A DNA stretch of 64,000 nucleotides, taken from contig NZ_CP087132.1 of NCBI RefSeq assembly GCF_020911885.1, positions 1,426,001 through 1,490,000 of the forward strand, written 5' to 3'. The DNA is from Flavobacterium acetivorans (GTDB lineage: Bacteria > Bacteroidota > Bacteroidia > Flavobacteriales > Flavobacteriaceae). The position numbers were made by a program, and so were the translations under genes. Numbering within the stretch: the first letter of the stretch is position 1; each line of letters opens with the position of its first letter. A model generated the notes under the pieces. That model was not told where the DNA came from and did no database searches. It saw nothing but the letters and a program-made list of their open reading frames with translations. Below are positions 43,818 to 52,869 of the stretch, in pieces.

Positions 43818-45143
43818 ATGGATATTAAAAGAGTAGCAATAGACGCTGTAAATGAAACGATTGTAATGACAGTTGTTCACATGGATTACAAAGGTCAAGT
43901 AGCCAAAAGAATAAACGAAAAAATGCCATTGGCAACCGTAAAAGGTTTTAGAAAAGGGCAGGTACCTAAAGATCTTGTTGAAAAACAATACGGTAAAAAA
44001 ATAAAAGAAGAAGAGGTAAAAAAAGTAGTTGATTTGGCTCTTGAGCGTTTCGTTCAGTCTGAAAGATTAAACCTTCTTGGAACTCCACTTCCTAAAGTGA
44101 ACGAAAATTTTGATTGGGATGCTGAGGAATTGGTATTCGAATATGAAATTGGTTTGGTTCCAAATTTTGAATTAGACTTAGAGGCTAAAAACGACATCGT
44201 GAAATATGTGGTTACTGCTGACGATAAATTAATTGACGGTCAAGTAGAGCGTATCCAAAAACAATTTGGTACTGCCATCCCTCAAGAAGTGGTTGTGGCA
44301 GGTTCAGATTTGACAGGAACTTTCACAAATGAAGAAAACGGAATCAATAACGCAACAACTATTTCTTTGGATATTTTTAAAGACAAAGCTACTGCTGATA
44401 AATTCATCGGTAAAAAAGTAGGTGATGTGGTTACTGTAAATACAAAAGATTTATTTGAAGACGCTCATCAATTGATGGATGTGATGAAAATTGCTCATGA
44501 TGAGGTTCATACTATTGCAGTTGACGTAGATTTCACTATCGAAGCAATCAATACAACTGAATTGGCTGAATTAAACCAAGAATTGTTTGATAAATTGTTT
44601 GGAGCTGGAAATGTAGCTTCACTAGAAGAATTGAAGGCAAAAATCAAAGAAGATGCTGAAGCTCAATTTGCACAACAAGCAGACCAAAAATTATTAGGAG
44701 ATGTTACTGAGTTCTTAATCGAAAATACCAAATTTGATTTACCGGCTGAATTCCTTAAAAAATGGTTGCAAACTGTAGGAGAGAAAAAAATGACTCCAGA
44801 AGAAGCTGAAGTAGAATATGCACGTTCTGAAAAAGGATTGCGTTTTCAATTGATCGAAGGTAGAGCAATGGCTCAATCAGACATCAAAATCACTTTTGAA
44901 GATTTGAAAACATTTACAGCGAAAAACATTCGTCAACAAATGGCACAATTCGGGCAAACAAATCCTACAGACGAAGAAGTTCAAGGAATTGTAGCGAGAG
45001 TTTTGTCTAACCAAGACGAAGTAAAAAGACTTTCTGACCAAGTGGTAGCTGAGAAGTTATTGGAATTGTTCAAAGAAAAAGCAAACCCAACAACTAAAGA
45101 AGTTACTTACGAAGAATTTATTGCTGCATCTTACGGAGAATAA
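43818..45143 (+). CDS. tig: Trigger factor
   Basis: 441 residues. Ribosome-associated chaperone. The N-terminal ribosome-binding signature is GFRKGQVPKDLVEKQYGK (~43-60); a PPIase-like middle domain is present but divergent (~150-240: VVVAGSDLTGTF, FIGKKVGDVV), and the C-terminal chaperone arms are helical and acidic. The conventional flavobacterial order tig-clpP-clpX follows. A terminator separates it from clpP. Confidence 0.92.
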   Translation: MDIKRVAIDAVNETIVMTVVHMDYKGQVAKRINEKMPLATVKGFRKGQVPKDLVEKQYGKKIKEEEVKKVVDLALERFVQSERLNLLGTPLPKVNENFDWDAEELVFEYEIGLVPNFELDLEAKNDIVKYVVTADDKLIDGQVERIQKQFGTAIPQEVVVAGSDLTGTFTNEENGINNATTISLDIFKDKATADKFIGKKVGDVVTVNTKDLFEDAHQLMDVMKIAHDEVHTIAVDVDFTIEAINTTELAELNQELFDKLFGAGNVASLEELKAKIKEDAEAQFAQQADQKLLGDVTEFLIENTKFDLPAEFLKKWLQTVGEKKMTPEEAEVEYARSEKGLRFQLIEGRAMAQSDIKITFEDLKTFTAKNIRQQMAQFGQTNPTDEEVQGIVARVLSNQDEVKRLSDQVVAEKLLELFKEKANPTTKEVTYEEFIAASYGE

Positions 45144-45256
45144 ATTTTTGTTTGTAATGTCATAAAGTCGAAAGTCAAAGGCCCTAAGAGTGCAAGAGAT
45201 TATTAAAATTTTATGATTTCATAACAGATGGTAAACAATAAAAAATAGTTATATTT

Positions 45257-45292
45257 GAGCGTCAGAAATTTTTTTCTGACGCTCTTTTGTTT
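45257..45292 (+). terminator. Terminator after tig
   Basis: Twelve-base perfect stem GAGCGTCAGAAA (45257-45268) / TTTCTGACGCTC (45273-45284), four-base loop, then TTTTGTTT. Confidence 0.85.
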
Positions 45293-45357
45293 GATGCTTC
45301 GCATTATGTTTGAGCAACTTTCAGACATTAGACTTTCAAACTTTTAAACCTATAAAA

Positions 45358-46032
45358 ATGAACTACGGTAAAGAATTTAAAAAATTTGCTACAAAGCACC
45401 AAGGAGTAAATGCAATGTATTACGATAAAATCGTAAGTGCTATGACTCCTACAAATATGACTCCCTATATTATCGAAGAACGTCAGTTGAATATTTCGCA
45501 ATTAGACGTTTTTTCGAGATTGATGATGGACAGAATTATATTTCTTGGAACAGGAATTGACGATCAAATTGCAAATATCGTTCAAGCGCAATTGTTGTTC
45601 CTTGAAAGTGCCGATGCTTCAAAAGACATTCAAATTTATTTGAATTCTCCAGGAGGAAGCGTTTACGCCGGTTTAGGGATTTATGACACCATGCAATACA
45701 TTAAGCCTGATGTAGCTACAATCTGTACAGGAATGGCTGCTTCTATGGGAGCCGTGTTGTTATGCGCAGGTGCGGCAGGAAAACGTTCGGCTTTGCCACA
45801 TTCAAGAGTAATGATTCACCAGCCATCAGGAGGAGCACAAGGTGTTGCTACGGATATGGAAATCAATTTGAGAGAAATGTTGAAACTGAAAGACGAATTA
45901 TATAAAATTATTTCGCACCATTCAGGACAAACTTTCGAAAAAGTACACAATGATAGCGAACGCGATTATTGGATGATTGCTGAAGAAGCAAAAGCATACG
46001 GAATGATTGATGAAGTTTTAATAAGAGGATAA
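45358..46032 (+). CDS. clpP: ATP-dependent Clp protease proteolytic subunit
   Basis: 224 residues from ATG 45358; the frame is open back to 45310 but those codons are leader-like. Ser protease motifs: catalytic Ser in CTGMAASMGAVLLCAGA, His in SRVMIHQPSGGAQG, then Asp in the later region. Also YLNSPGGSVYAGLGIYDTMQ. The tetradecameric chamber works with ClpX encoded 71 bases downstream. Confidence 0.95.
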   Translation: MNYGKEFKKFATKHQGVNAMYYDKIVSAMTPTNMTPYIIEERQLNISQLDVFSRLMMDRIIFLGTGIDDQIANIVQAQLLFLESADASKDIQIYLNSPGGSVYAGLGIYDTMQYIKPDVATICTGMAASMGAVLLCAGAAGKRSALPHSRVMIHQPSGGAQGVATDMEINLREMLKLKDELYKIISHHSGQTFEKVHNDSERDYWMIAEEAKAYGMIDEVLIRG

Positions 46033-46103
46033 AAATCAGTTGGCAGTTTGCAGTCGCAGTATTCAGTACTGTAGCTGTTAGCCGAGACTGAAAACTATAA
46101 AAG

Positions 46104-47336
46104 ATGGCGAAAGAAAAATTAGAATGCTCATTTTGTGGAAGGAAAAAGCCAGAAACCCAATTGTTAATTGCGGGAATTGATGCGCATATTTGTGATAAAT
46201 GTATTGAGCAAGCACATGGAATTGTTCTTGAAGAAATAAAATCAAGCGGAAGTTCTAAATTGGTTGGTGATTTGATTTTGAAAAAGCCAAAAGAAATCAG
46301 AGCGTTTTTAGATCAATATGTTATTGGTCAGGATCAAACAAAGAAAGTAATGTCGGTTGCGGTTTACAATCACTACAAACGTTTGATGCAACAGCAATTA
46401 GACGATGAGGTAGAGATCGAAAAAAGTAACATTATCATGGTGGGACAAACGGGAACAGGAAAAACATTGGTGGCCAAAACCATCGCTAAAATGTTAGACG
46501 TTCCTTTGGCTATCGTTGATGCCACGGTATTGACCGAAGCAGGTTATGTTGGAGAAGATGTAGAGAGTATTTTAACCCGTCTTTTACAAGCTGCAGATTA
46601 TGATGTGGCCAAAGCGGAACGTGGAATTGTATTCATTGATGAAATTGATAAAATTGCCCGTAAGAGCGATAATCCATCTATTACACGTGATGTTTCGGGA
46701 GAAGGAGTGCAACAAGCCTTATTGAAATTATTGGAAGGAACGGTAGTAAATGTACCGCCTAAAGGAGGGCGTAAGCACCCGGACCAAAAATTTGTTGAGG
46801 TTAATACCCAAAACATTTTGTTTATCGCCGGTGGTGCTTTTGATGGTGTTGAAAGAATAATTTCGAAACGTTTGAACCGTCAGGCTGTGGGTTATTCTAC
46901 TTCAAAAAATGTGGATAATATTGACAAAGACAATTTGTTACAATACATCATCCCAAAAGACATCAAGGATTTTGGATTAATTCCCGAAATTATTGGTCGT
47001 TTGCCGGTCTTGACTCACATGGATCCTTTGGATAGAGAAACCTTGAGAGCGATTTTGACACAGCCTAAAAATGCTTTAATTAAGCAGTATCAAAAATTAT
47101 TTTTGATGGATGAGGTAGAATTCACGATTACTGATGAGGCGTTAGATTTTATTGTGGATAAAGCTTTAGAATACAAATTAGGAGCTCGTGGATTGCGTTC
47201 TTTATGCGAAGCAATCTTAACGGATGCGATGTATGAATTGCCAAGTTCTGATGATAAAGTATTAGAAATCAATAAAGAATATGCAAAGGAAACTTTGAAT
47301 AGAAATTTGTTGAAACGATTGGAAATTGCTTCATAA
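46104..47336 (+). CDS. clpX: ATP-dependent Clp protease ATP-binding subunit ClpX
   Basis: 410 residues. N-terminal C4 zinc finger (Cys 8, 11, 30, 33), Walker A GQTGTGKT, Walker [12 protein letters not shown], the pore loop GYVGEDVES, the [18 protein letters not shown] region and the C-terminal sensor 2 GARGLRS. It unfolds substrates for ClpP. It is closed by a strong terminator. Confidence 0.96.
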   Translation: MAKEKLECSFCGRKKPETQLLIAGIDAHICDKCIEQAHGIVLEEIKSSGSSKLVGDLILKKPKEIRAFLDQYVIGQDQTKKVMSVAVYNHYKRLMQQQLDDEVEIEKSNIIMVGQTGTGKTLVAKTIAKMLDVPLAIVDATVLTEAGYVGEDVESILTRLLQAADYDVAKAERGIVFIDEIDKIARKSDNPSITRDVSGEGVQQALLKLLEGTVVNVPPKGGRKHPDQKFVEVNTQNILFIAGGAFDGVERIISKRLNRQAVGYSTSKNVDNIDKDNLLQYIIPKDIKDFGLIPEIIGRLPVLTHMDPLDRETLRAILTQPKNALIKQYQKLFLMDEVEFTITDEALDFIVDKALEYKLGARGLRSLCEAILTDAMYELPSSDDKVLEINKEYAKETLNRNLLKRLEIAS

Positions 47337-47353
47337 TCCAACTTATAAATAGT

Positions 47354-47391
47354 AAAAATCCCGTATTGTGAGTTCAATACGGGATTTTTTT
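47354..47391. terminator. Bidirectional terminator between clpX and the small lipoprotein gene
   Basis: Thirteen-base perfect stem (47356-47368 with 47375-47387), six-base loop, with A/T on both sides. It lies between convergent transcription units and touches the stop of the 47390-47536 gene. Confidence 0.9.
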
Positions 47392-47536
47392 ATGCTTTAA
47401 TAGTGATTTTTGCTTGGATTTCCGGCTGAATCAATTCGGGCTGAGTTTGGCAAATTCCTCTTGCGCCACAACGCATTCTATGCGGCCCACAGGAAGTTAA
47501 AATGAAAAACACGGCTATTAGGTGAATTGTTTTCAT
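47390..47536 (-). CDS. 48-residue small lipoprotein
   Basis: ATG at 47536-47534, TAA at 47392-47390. The product begins MKTIHLIAVFFILTSCG, a lipoprotein signal with lipobox LTSC, followed by a short Cys/Arg/Gly segment (PHRMRCGARGICQTQPELIQ) and a hydrophilic tail. The start is three bases after the GH3 stop (TAA-CCC-ATG), so it is coupled to GH3 and shares the terminator with clpX. Family and function not recognised. The two Cys of the mature part (RCGARGIC) could form a disulfide. Confidence 0.6.
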   Translation of the reverse strand: MKTIHLIAVFFILTSCGPHRMRCGARGICQTQPELIQPEIQAKITIKA

Positions 47537-47539
47537 GGG

Positions 47540-49063
47540 TTAAATTGCTGTAAATTGCCTGTCTTTCAACTGTTCCAAATAATCTCTTTGGTTGGACAAC
47601 CTTGGAATTTTGTGTTGTCCGCCTAGTTTGTTGCGGTCTTTTAACCAGTCATAGAACAGGTTTTCGCGAGCCACATTTAAAATTAGCGGATTTAGCGTCA
47701 TATTGTTGTGTCTTTTGGCTTCATAATCTGAGTTTAAAGACTGTAAAGTTTCGTCTAGAATTCTTTGAAAAAGGGCTACGTCGGCTGGTTTTTTCTTGAA
47801 CTCAACCATCCATTCATGTGCTCCTTTCTCTTTGTCAATCATAAAAACAGGTGCCACTGTATAATCAATAACTTCTGATTGGGTCAACTGACAGGCTTTG
47901 GCTATGGCCTGATCGGTATTTTCGACCATCAATTCTTCGCCAAAAACATTGATGTGGTGTTTAGTTCTGCCAGTTACTCTAATTCGGTACGGATTTAATG
48001 AGGTGAAACGAACGGTGTCACCAATCAAATAGCGCCACAAACCAGAATTGGTAGTAATGACCAAAGCATAATTTTTGAAAAGCTCCACTTCAGACAAGCG
48101 GATCGTTTTTTGGTTTGCAGTTCCAAAAGTATCCATTGGAATAAATTCGTAGAAAATTCCGTAATCTAACATTAACAGTAAATCACTGGAATTGTTCAAG
48201 TCCTGAATGGCAAAGAAACCTTCAGAGGCATTGTATATTTCGTAGTATTTAAAATCTTTTTTCGGTAATATTTTTTTGTATTGGTCGCGATATGGTTCAA
48301 AACTGACGCCACCGTGAAAATACACTTCTAAATTAGGCCAAATTTCCAGTAAGTTTCCTTTTCCTGTTTCTTCGAGCATTTTATTCATTAAAACCAACAT
48401 CCACGATGGAACTCCGGCGAAACTGGTGACGTTTTCATTTTTGGTTTCGTTTATGATGGCTGCGATTTTGGCTTCCCATTCGCTCATCAACGAAATCTTG
48501 TTGCTTGGCGTACTGCTGAATTCAGCCCAAATAGGCATGTTTTCAATCAGTATCGCCGATAAGTCGCCAAAAAAAGTATTCTTATCTTCATATATTTGAG
48601 AGCTGCCGCCAAGGCGAAGACTTTTTCCAAGAAAGAGTTCAGAGTCTTCGTTGTTGTTCAAATACAAACAAAGTAAATCTTTGCTTCCTTTGTAATGACA
48701 GTCTTCCAGCGCTTCGTTGCTGACAGGAATAAATTTGCTTTTGGCATTAGTGGTTCCGCTTGATTTGGCAAACCATTTTATAGGGGTCTCCCAAAAAACA
48801 TGCTGTTCGCCTTGTCTGGTGCGCTCTATTAAGGGTTGTAATTCTTCATAAGTAGAAATAGGAACTCGTTCAGCAAATGCTTGGTATGATTTTATGGACG
48901 CATAGTCATATTCAGTGCCTAAGGCTGTTTTTTCGGAGCCTCGTATTAGATTTAACAATAACTCTTCCTGAACTTCATTGGGGTATTTTATGAAAAGTTC
49001 AATCTGGTGGATTCGTTGCTTTAAAACCCAAGATGCAAAAGAATTTATTATTGTTAATGGCAT
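47540..49063 (-). CDS. GH3 family acyl-adenylating enzyme
   Basis: 507 residues from ATG 49063. GH3 proteins adenylate carboxylates and conjugate them to amino acids in plants; bacterial relatives are common in this phylum and their substrates are unknown. Motifs: FAKSSGTTNAKSKFIPVS (ATP-binding P-loop-like), YNASEGFFAIQD (second ATP motif), YRIRVTGRTKHHINVFGEEL (third motif). The extension to 49102 has no support. A palindrome at 49104-49121 precedes it. Confidence 0.86.
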   Translation of the reverse strand: MPLTIINSFASWVLKQRIHQIELFIKYPNEVQEELLLNLIRGSEKTALGTEYDYASIKSYQAFAERVPISTYEELQPLIERTRQGEQHVFWETPIKWFAKSSGTTNAKSKFIPVSNEALEDCHYKGSKDLLCLYLNNNEDSELFLGKSLRLGGSSQIYEDKNTFFGDLSAILIENMPIWAEFSSTPSNKISLMSEWEAKIAAIINETKNENVTSFAGVPSWMLVLMNKMLEETGKGNLLEIWPNLEVYFHGGVSFEPYRDQYKKILPKKDFKYYEIYNASEGFFAIQDLNNSSDLLLMLDYGIFYEFIPMDTFGTANQKTIRLSEVELFKNYALVITTNSGLWRYLIGDTVRFTSLNPYRIRVTGRTKHHINVFGEELMVENTDQAIAKACQLTQSEVIDYTVAPVFMIDKEKGAHEWMVEFKKKPADVALFQRILDETLQSLNSDYEAKRHNNMTLNPLILNVARENLFYDWLKDRNKLGGQHKIPRLSNQRDYLEQLKDRQFTAI

Positions 49064-49103
49064 ATAGATTTCAGATTGTTGATTAACGATTTTAGATTTC
49101 AAA

Positions 49104-49121
49104 TTTTTGCAATTGCAAAAA
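49104..49121. promoter_or_regulatory. 18-bp perfect palindrome between divergent GH3 and DUF2797 genes
   Basis: TTTTTGCAATTGCAAAAA is a perfect palindrome between the start codons of two divergent genes. A minus-strand TATTTTTG (49162-49155) nearby may be the GH3 -7 element. It is a candidate operator. Confidence 0.4.
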
Positions 49122-49202
49122 GGGTGAAATTTAAGATTTGAATATTAACTTTACCAAAAATAACAAAATTTGTTAAACTTCAAACTTTAAAATTTAAACT
49201 TA

Positions 49203-49997
49203 ATGCAATACGAGGGAGTACTTACTAAGATGCAAACAGAATTTGGAGAGCCGATTCAATATTATTTGGTTTTTGAGGATAGTTTTTTAAACGTAAATCA
49301 ATTGTTAGATAAAAATATTGAAATCAATTTTGAAGGCTATCAATGTTTGAATTGTGGAAAGAAGAAGAAGATATTTCGTCAGGGATTTTGCTATGAATGT
49401 TTTTATTCCAGTGCTGCTGTTGGAGATTGGATTATGAAACCGGAGTTAAGTACCGCCCATTTGGGAATAGCTGACAGGGATTTGGTTTATGAACAGAAAG
49501 TACAATTGCAACCTCATATTGTTTATTTGGCTTTGTCAAGTGAAGTAAAAGTGGGAGTGACCAGAAAAACCCAAGTGCCTACCCGATGGATTGATCAGGG
49601 AGCAATTCAGGCCATTTCGATAGTGGAAGTACCCAATCGTTATTTGGCGGGAATCACTGAGGTAGCACTAAAAGACCATTATGCCGATAAAACCAATTGG
49701 CGAAAAATGTTAACTAATTCTGTAGAGCATATTGACTTAATTCAAGAACGATTGAAACTGGAAAACCTCATTCCTGCCGAAGTTCAGGAATACTTCTTTT
49801 TGAATAAAAATGATTTGTACGAGATGCATTATCCTGTTTTGGAATATCCTGCCAAAGTTAAAAGTTTGAGTTTGGATAAAACGCCTCATTTTCAAGGGAA
49901 ATTAACCGGTATAAAAGGGCAGTATCTTTTATTTGAAGACGGAACGGTTTTTAATATTAGAGGCTCTGAGGGTTATGTGGTGAAAATTGCTGTTTAA
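49203..49997 (+). CDS. DUF2797 domain-containing protein
   Basis: 264 residues. A CxxC...CxxC zinc-ribbon-like segment (QCLNCGKKKKIFRQGFCYEC, ~58-78) is followed by a conserved DUF2797 body (STAHLGIADRDLVYEQKVQL, VKVGVTRKTQVPTRWIDQGA, AIQAISIVEVPNRYLAG). This central part resembles GIY-YIG-like elements (the KVGVTR strand). Function unknown. It is monocistronic and ends at a terminator shared with the AsmA gene. Confidence 0.8.
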   Translation: MQYEGVLTKMQTEFGEPIQYYLVFEDSFLNVNQLLDKNIEINFEGYQCLNCGKKKKIFRQGFCYECFYSSAAVGDWIMKPELSTAHLGIADRDLVYEQKVQLQPHIVYLALSSEVKVGVTRKTQVPTRWIDQGAIQAISIVEVPNRYLAGITEVALKDHYADKTNWRKMLTNSVEHIDLIQERLKLENLIPAEVQEYFFLNKNDLYEMHYPVLEYPAKVKSLSLDKTPHFQGKLTGIKGQYLLFEDGTVFNIRGSEGYVVKIAV

Positions 49998-50021
49998 ACT
50001 AAACAATACTATTAAAGCAAT

Positions 50022-50062
50022 AAAAAAGAGGAATCCTGAACTATCAGGATTCCTCTTTTTTT
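50022..50062. terminator. Bidirectional terminator between DUF2797 and AsmA-like genes
   Basis: Seventeen-base perfect stem (50023-50039 with 50044-50060), four-base loop, A/T flanks on both sides. Confidence 0.9.
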
Positions 50063-50084
50063 AGGACAAATTCTAAATTGCTTT

Positions 50085-52709
50085 TTATTTTACTTTTGTA
50101 GTGTCGGCTACTTTTTTCTTTTTATTGAAAAGTCCGTTCAATAGTTCCGAGGCTTTCGCTTTAACTTCCTCTTTCGCTTTTGTTTTTACTTCTTCTTTAG
50201 TTGCCGGGACAACTGTTTTGGTAGTGTCGCCAGGTTTTTTGTTTTTGTTGATTAAATCAGTCAATGCCGATGTGCCTTTACCAACCAATTTCTCTTTTTG
50301 TTGTTGAATCAATTGATTGGTCAGATTGCTAACTGCCGTTTTTAAATCAGTGGATATCTTAGGATTTGTAAAATTACCTGTTAGCATGGCATTGATTGGA
50401 ATGTTTTCCAGTTTCGCAGCATCAGCTGGAGATAGTTTTGCGATTAAGGCGTTGGCTTCAGAGCCTAAATATTTAGCAGGAACATCAAATTTTAAATTGT
50501 AATTCATGCTTTGGTCAAAGCCATGTGTTCCGCCAATGTTTGCTTTTATGTCCTGATATTTGATATCAAAAGGTTTTACGTTAACCATGCCGTTTTTGAA
50601 AGTAATTGCCGCTTTTAAATCATTTAAATTGATTTTCTTTAAATCAATAAATTTCAAATTTGAACCTAGAGCTGTCAGTAAGGTGGAATTACTTGAATTG
50701 ACGGTTGTTGAAAGTAATTGTCCTAATAAATCTCCCGTTAATGTTTTTAAATCAGGACTCATGGAATCGGTTAGATTTCCGTTCAGTTTTATGGTCGAAT
50801 TTAATTTTCCGTTGATAATTCCTGCTATTGGAGCAATTTTTTTCAACATGTCCAATTGGGTAAATGACTGCGCGATGTCTACTTGGTTTAACCCCAAATT
50901 CATGTCAAAAGTAGGTGTTTTTCCTTTTGTGGAAACTGCTCCGTTTAAGCCAATGGTTCCGCCAAAAATAGATGTTTTTACATTTTCCATCGTCAGTTTT
51001 TCGTCTTTAACAATCAGTTTTCCAGAAACGTTTTTTAGAGTTAAGTTATCGTATAAAACCGTATTCGCTTTTGCAGTAAGAGAACAATTCAAGAAAGCGG
51101 GAATTTTCATGGCTTCTGTTTGTTTGGTCTCCGCTTTACTGGCTTCTTCTGTGGTCATAAAATCGCTAACCGCAATTTGATTAGAATTCAGGTTAAAGTT
51201 TCCTTTTAGTTCTTGATTTTTAAAGATAAAACCATAAAAGTTTTCTAAAACGCCGCTTACACTAAGATCACTTTTACCGGTTGCAGCATCAAATTGTTTT
51301 AGATTGACCTGATTTGGATTGAATTGTACCAAGGCTTTGCTGATGTTCATGGTTTTGCCATTTTCATCAACATATTTAAATCCGGTCAAGCTCATCGTTC
51401 CAGCATTGTTGATGTTTTGGTACTGACTCTTTTCGACCGATTGCATGTCGAATTTGGTGGTTACATCCGCTTTCAAAATTCCGCTCAAAGGTTTGTCCAG
51501 TTTTACGGGATAAGCTTTGGATAAATTCCCCAAGTTGATGGTTCCTTTTAAAGCCGCATTGACTAAGGCGTTTTGAGTTATATTTCTAATGTTTGCTTTT
51601 GCATTAAAAACATCTTGATCTATTCTAAAAGAAAGTTTGTCCAGATTGACATAAGTATCGTTCAGGATTCCCGTTTCGTTTATAATTTTAGTGTCAATGA
51701 TAATGTTTTGAACTGATTTTGGTAGATCAGGATATTGAAATGAAGCATTGTTTGATGCGATTTCGACATTGAATTTTGGAACAGTCGTATCTGAATAAAG
51801 GCCTTTTGCAAAGCCGATGACCGTAAAATCTCCGGTCGTTTTTACATTATCTAAACTCGAAGCATAGGCCGCTGGAATGATTCCTAAGAAGTTTTTGAAA
51901 GAGGAAGTGGGTGTTTTAAATTTCAAATCATATTCCTGACCAGCCTCAACAAGTTGAATAAACCCATCAAATTCTAGCGGTAATTGGTTGATTAATGCTT
52001 TGTTTTCTTTGAAAGTATATTTGCTTTTTTCTAAATCAATTCCTAAAACGGCATCGAGTGTTAGTGCAACATTTTTCATGTAATTGACTTTGTCCATGTC
52101 GAGAGACACTTTTGCAGTCGACTTAGTGACCAAATCCAATTTTGATGCCGCAAAATCTCCAGTTCCTTCATGGTTCAGACTATCGATGCGCATTTTTATT
52201 TTGGAACTTTCGTCAAAATAGCGAAACTGGAAATTTTCTATTTTATAATCCTGTATTTTTAAGGATAAAGGTTTGCTTTTGGTATCGTCCGTATTAGTGT
52301 CATCTTTGAGAGCAATGTCATAATTGCCAATTCCATCCTTGTTGAAAATGATATTTATTAAACCGTTTTTTGACGAAATTCCTTCGATATTCATCGCTTC
52401 GTTTTCTCCTTTAAAAAGTTCCTTGATAGACATTTTTAAATTTAATTCTCCAAGCGAAACTAAAGTGTCGCCCTCAAATGGCGCTTTGTTGATGATCAGT
52501 AATTGATCTAAGGTAACTGTGGCGTTAGGAAAACTCTTGAACAAACTCAAATCAGCTTCTGCAAAAGTGACTTTTGCATCTACTTTTTGATTAATAGCAT
52601 CTGCAATTTTAGCTTTTATTTGATCCTTAAAGAAATACGGAATAGCGAATAATGCCGCAACAAATAGGATGATTGTAATTCCGGTGATTTTTAAAATTTT
52701 CTTTAGCAT
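50085..52709 (-). CDS. AsmA-like envelope protein (874 aa)
   Basis: N-terminal membrane anchor (ITGIIILFVAALFAIPYFF-like, residues ~8-28) followed by an AsmA N-terminal domain (DQIKAKIADAINQKVDAKVT, LFKSFPNATVTLDQLLI) and a long repetitive beta structure ending in an AsmA_2/DUF3971-like C-terminal domain (~650-800, GTHGFDQSMNYNLKFDVPAK). AsmA-like proteins form bridges for phospholipid transfer between membranes. The tail (KKPGDTTKTVVPATKEEVKT) is low-complexity Lys/Thr-rich. Preceded by the sppA gene with a terminator between. Confidence 0.85.
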   Translation of the reverse strand: MLKKILKITGITIILFVAALFAIPYFFKDQIKAKIADAINQKVDAKVTFAEADLSLFKSFPNATVTLDQLLIINKAPFEGDTLVSLGELNLKMSIKELFKGENEAMNIEGISSKNGLINIIFNKDGIGNYDIALKDDTNTDDTKSKPLSLKIQDYKIENFQFRYFDESSKIKMRIDSLNHEGTGDFAASKLDLVTKSTAKVSLDMDKVNYMKNVALTLDAVLGIDLEKSKYTFKENKALINQLPLEFDGFIQLVEAGQEYDLKFKTPTSSFKNFLGIIPAAYASSLDNVKTTGDFTVIGFAKGLYSDTTVPKFNVEIASNNASFQYPDLPKSVQNIIIDTKIINETGILNDTYVNLDKLSFRIDQDVFNAKANIRNITQNALVNAALKGTINLGNLSKAYPVKLDKPLSGILKADVTTKFDMQSVEKSQYQNINNAGTMSLTGFKYVDENGKTMNISKALVQFNPNQVNLKQFDAATGKSDLSVSGVLENFYGFIFKNQELKGNFNLNSNQIAVSDFMTTEEASKAETKQTEAMKIPAFLNCSLTAKANTVLYDNLTLKNVSGKLIVKDEKLTMENVKTSIFGGTIGLNGAVSTKGKTPTFDMNLGLNQVDIAQSFTQLDMLKKIAPIAGIINGKLNSTIKLNGNLTDSMSPDLKTLTGDLLGQLLSTTVNSSNSTLLTALGSNLKFIDLKKINLNDLKAAITFKNGMVNVKPFDIKYQDIKANIGGTHGFDQSMNYNLKFDVPAKYLGSEANALIAKLSPADAAKLENIPINAMLTGNFTNPKISTDLKTAVSNLTNQLIQQQKEKLVGKGTSALTDLINKNKKPGDTTKTVVPATKEEVKTKAKEEVKAKASELLNGLFNKKKKVADTTKVK

Positions 52710-52810
52710 ATCTTTTAATGTTTTTGTTTTTCAATTAGTAGTGCAAAAATGTTGCCTTAATTTATTTACAAAAATAATATTTTATGAATTAAGGAATCTT
52801 TAAAGTTGTC

Positions 52811-52857
52811 ATAAAAAAGAATCCGTTTGAAATTTAATCAAACGGATTCTTTTTTGG
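52811..52857 (-). terminator. Terminator of sppA
   Basis: Eighteen-base perfect stem (52813-52830 with 52838-52855), seven-base loop, and T run on the minus strand. Confidence 0.9.
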
Positions 52858-52869
52858 TTTTAAACTCTT

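Noticed and set aside
46033..46103. GCAGT-rich repeats between clpP and clpX
   Set aside because: Short imperfect direct repeats in a spacer; no structure or coding content that stands out.
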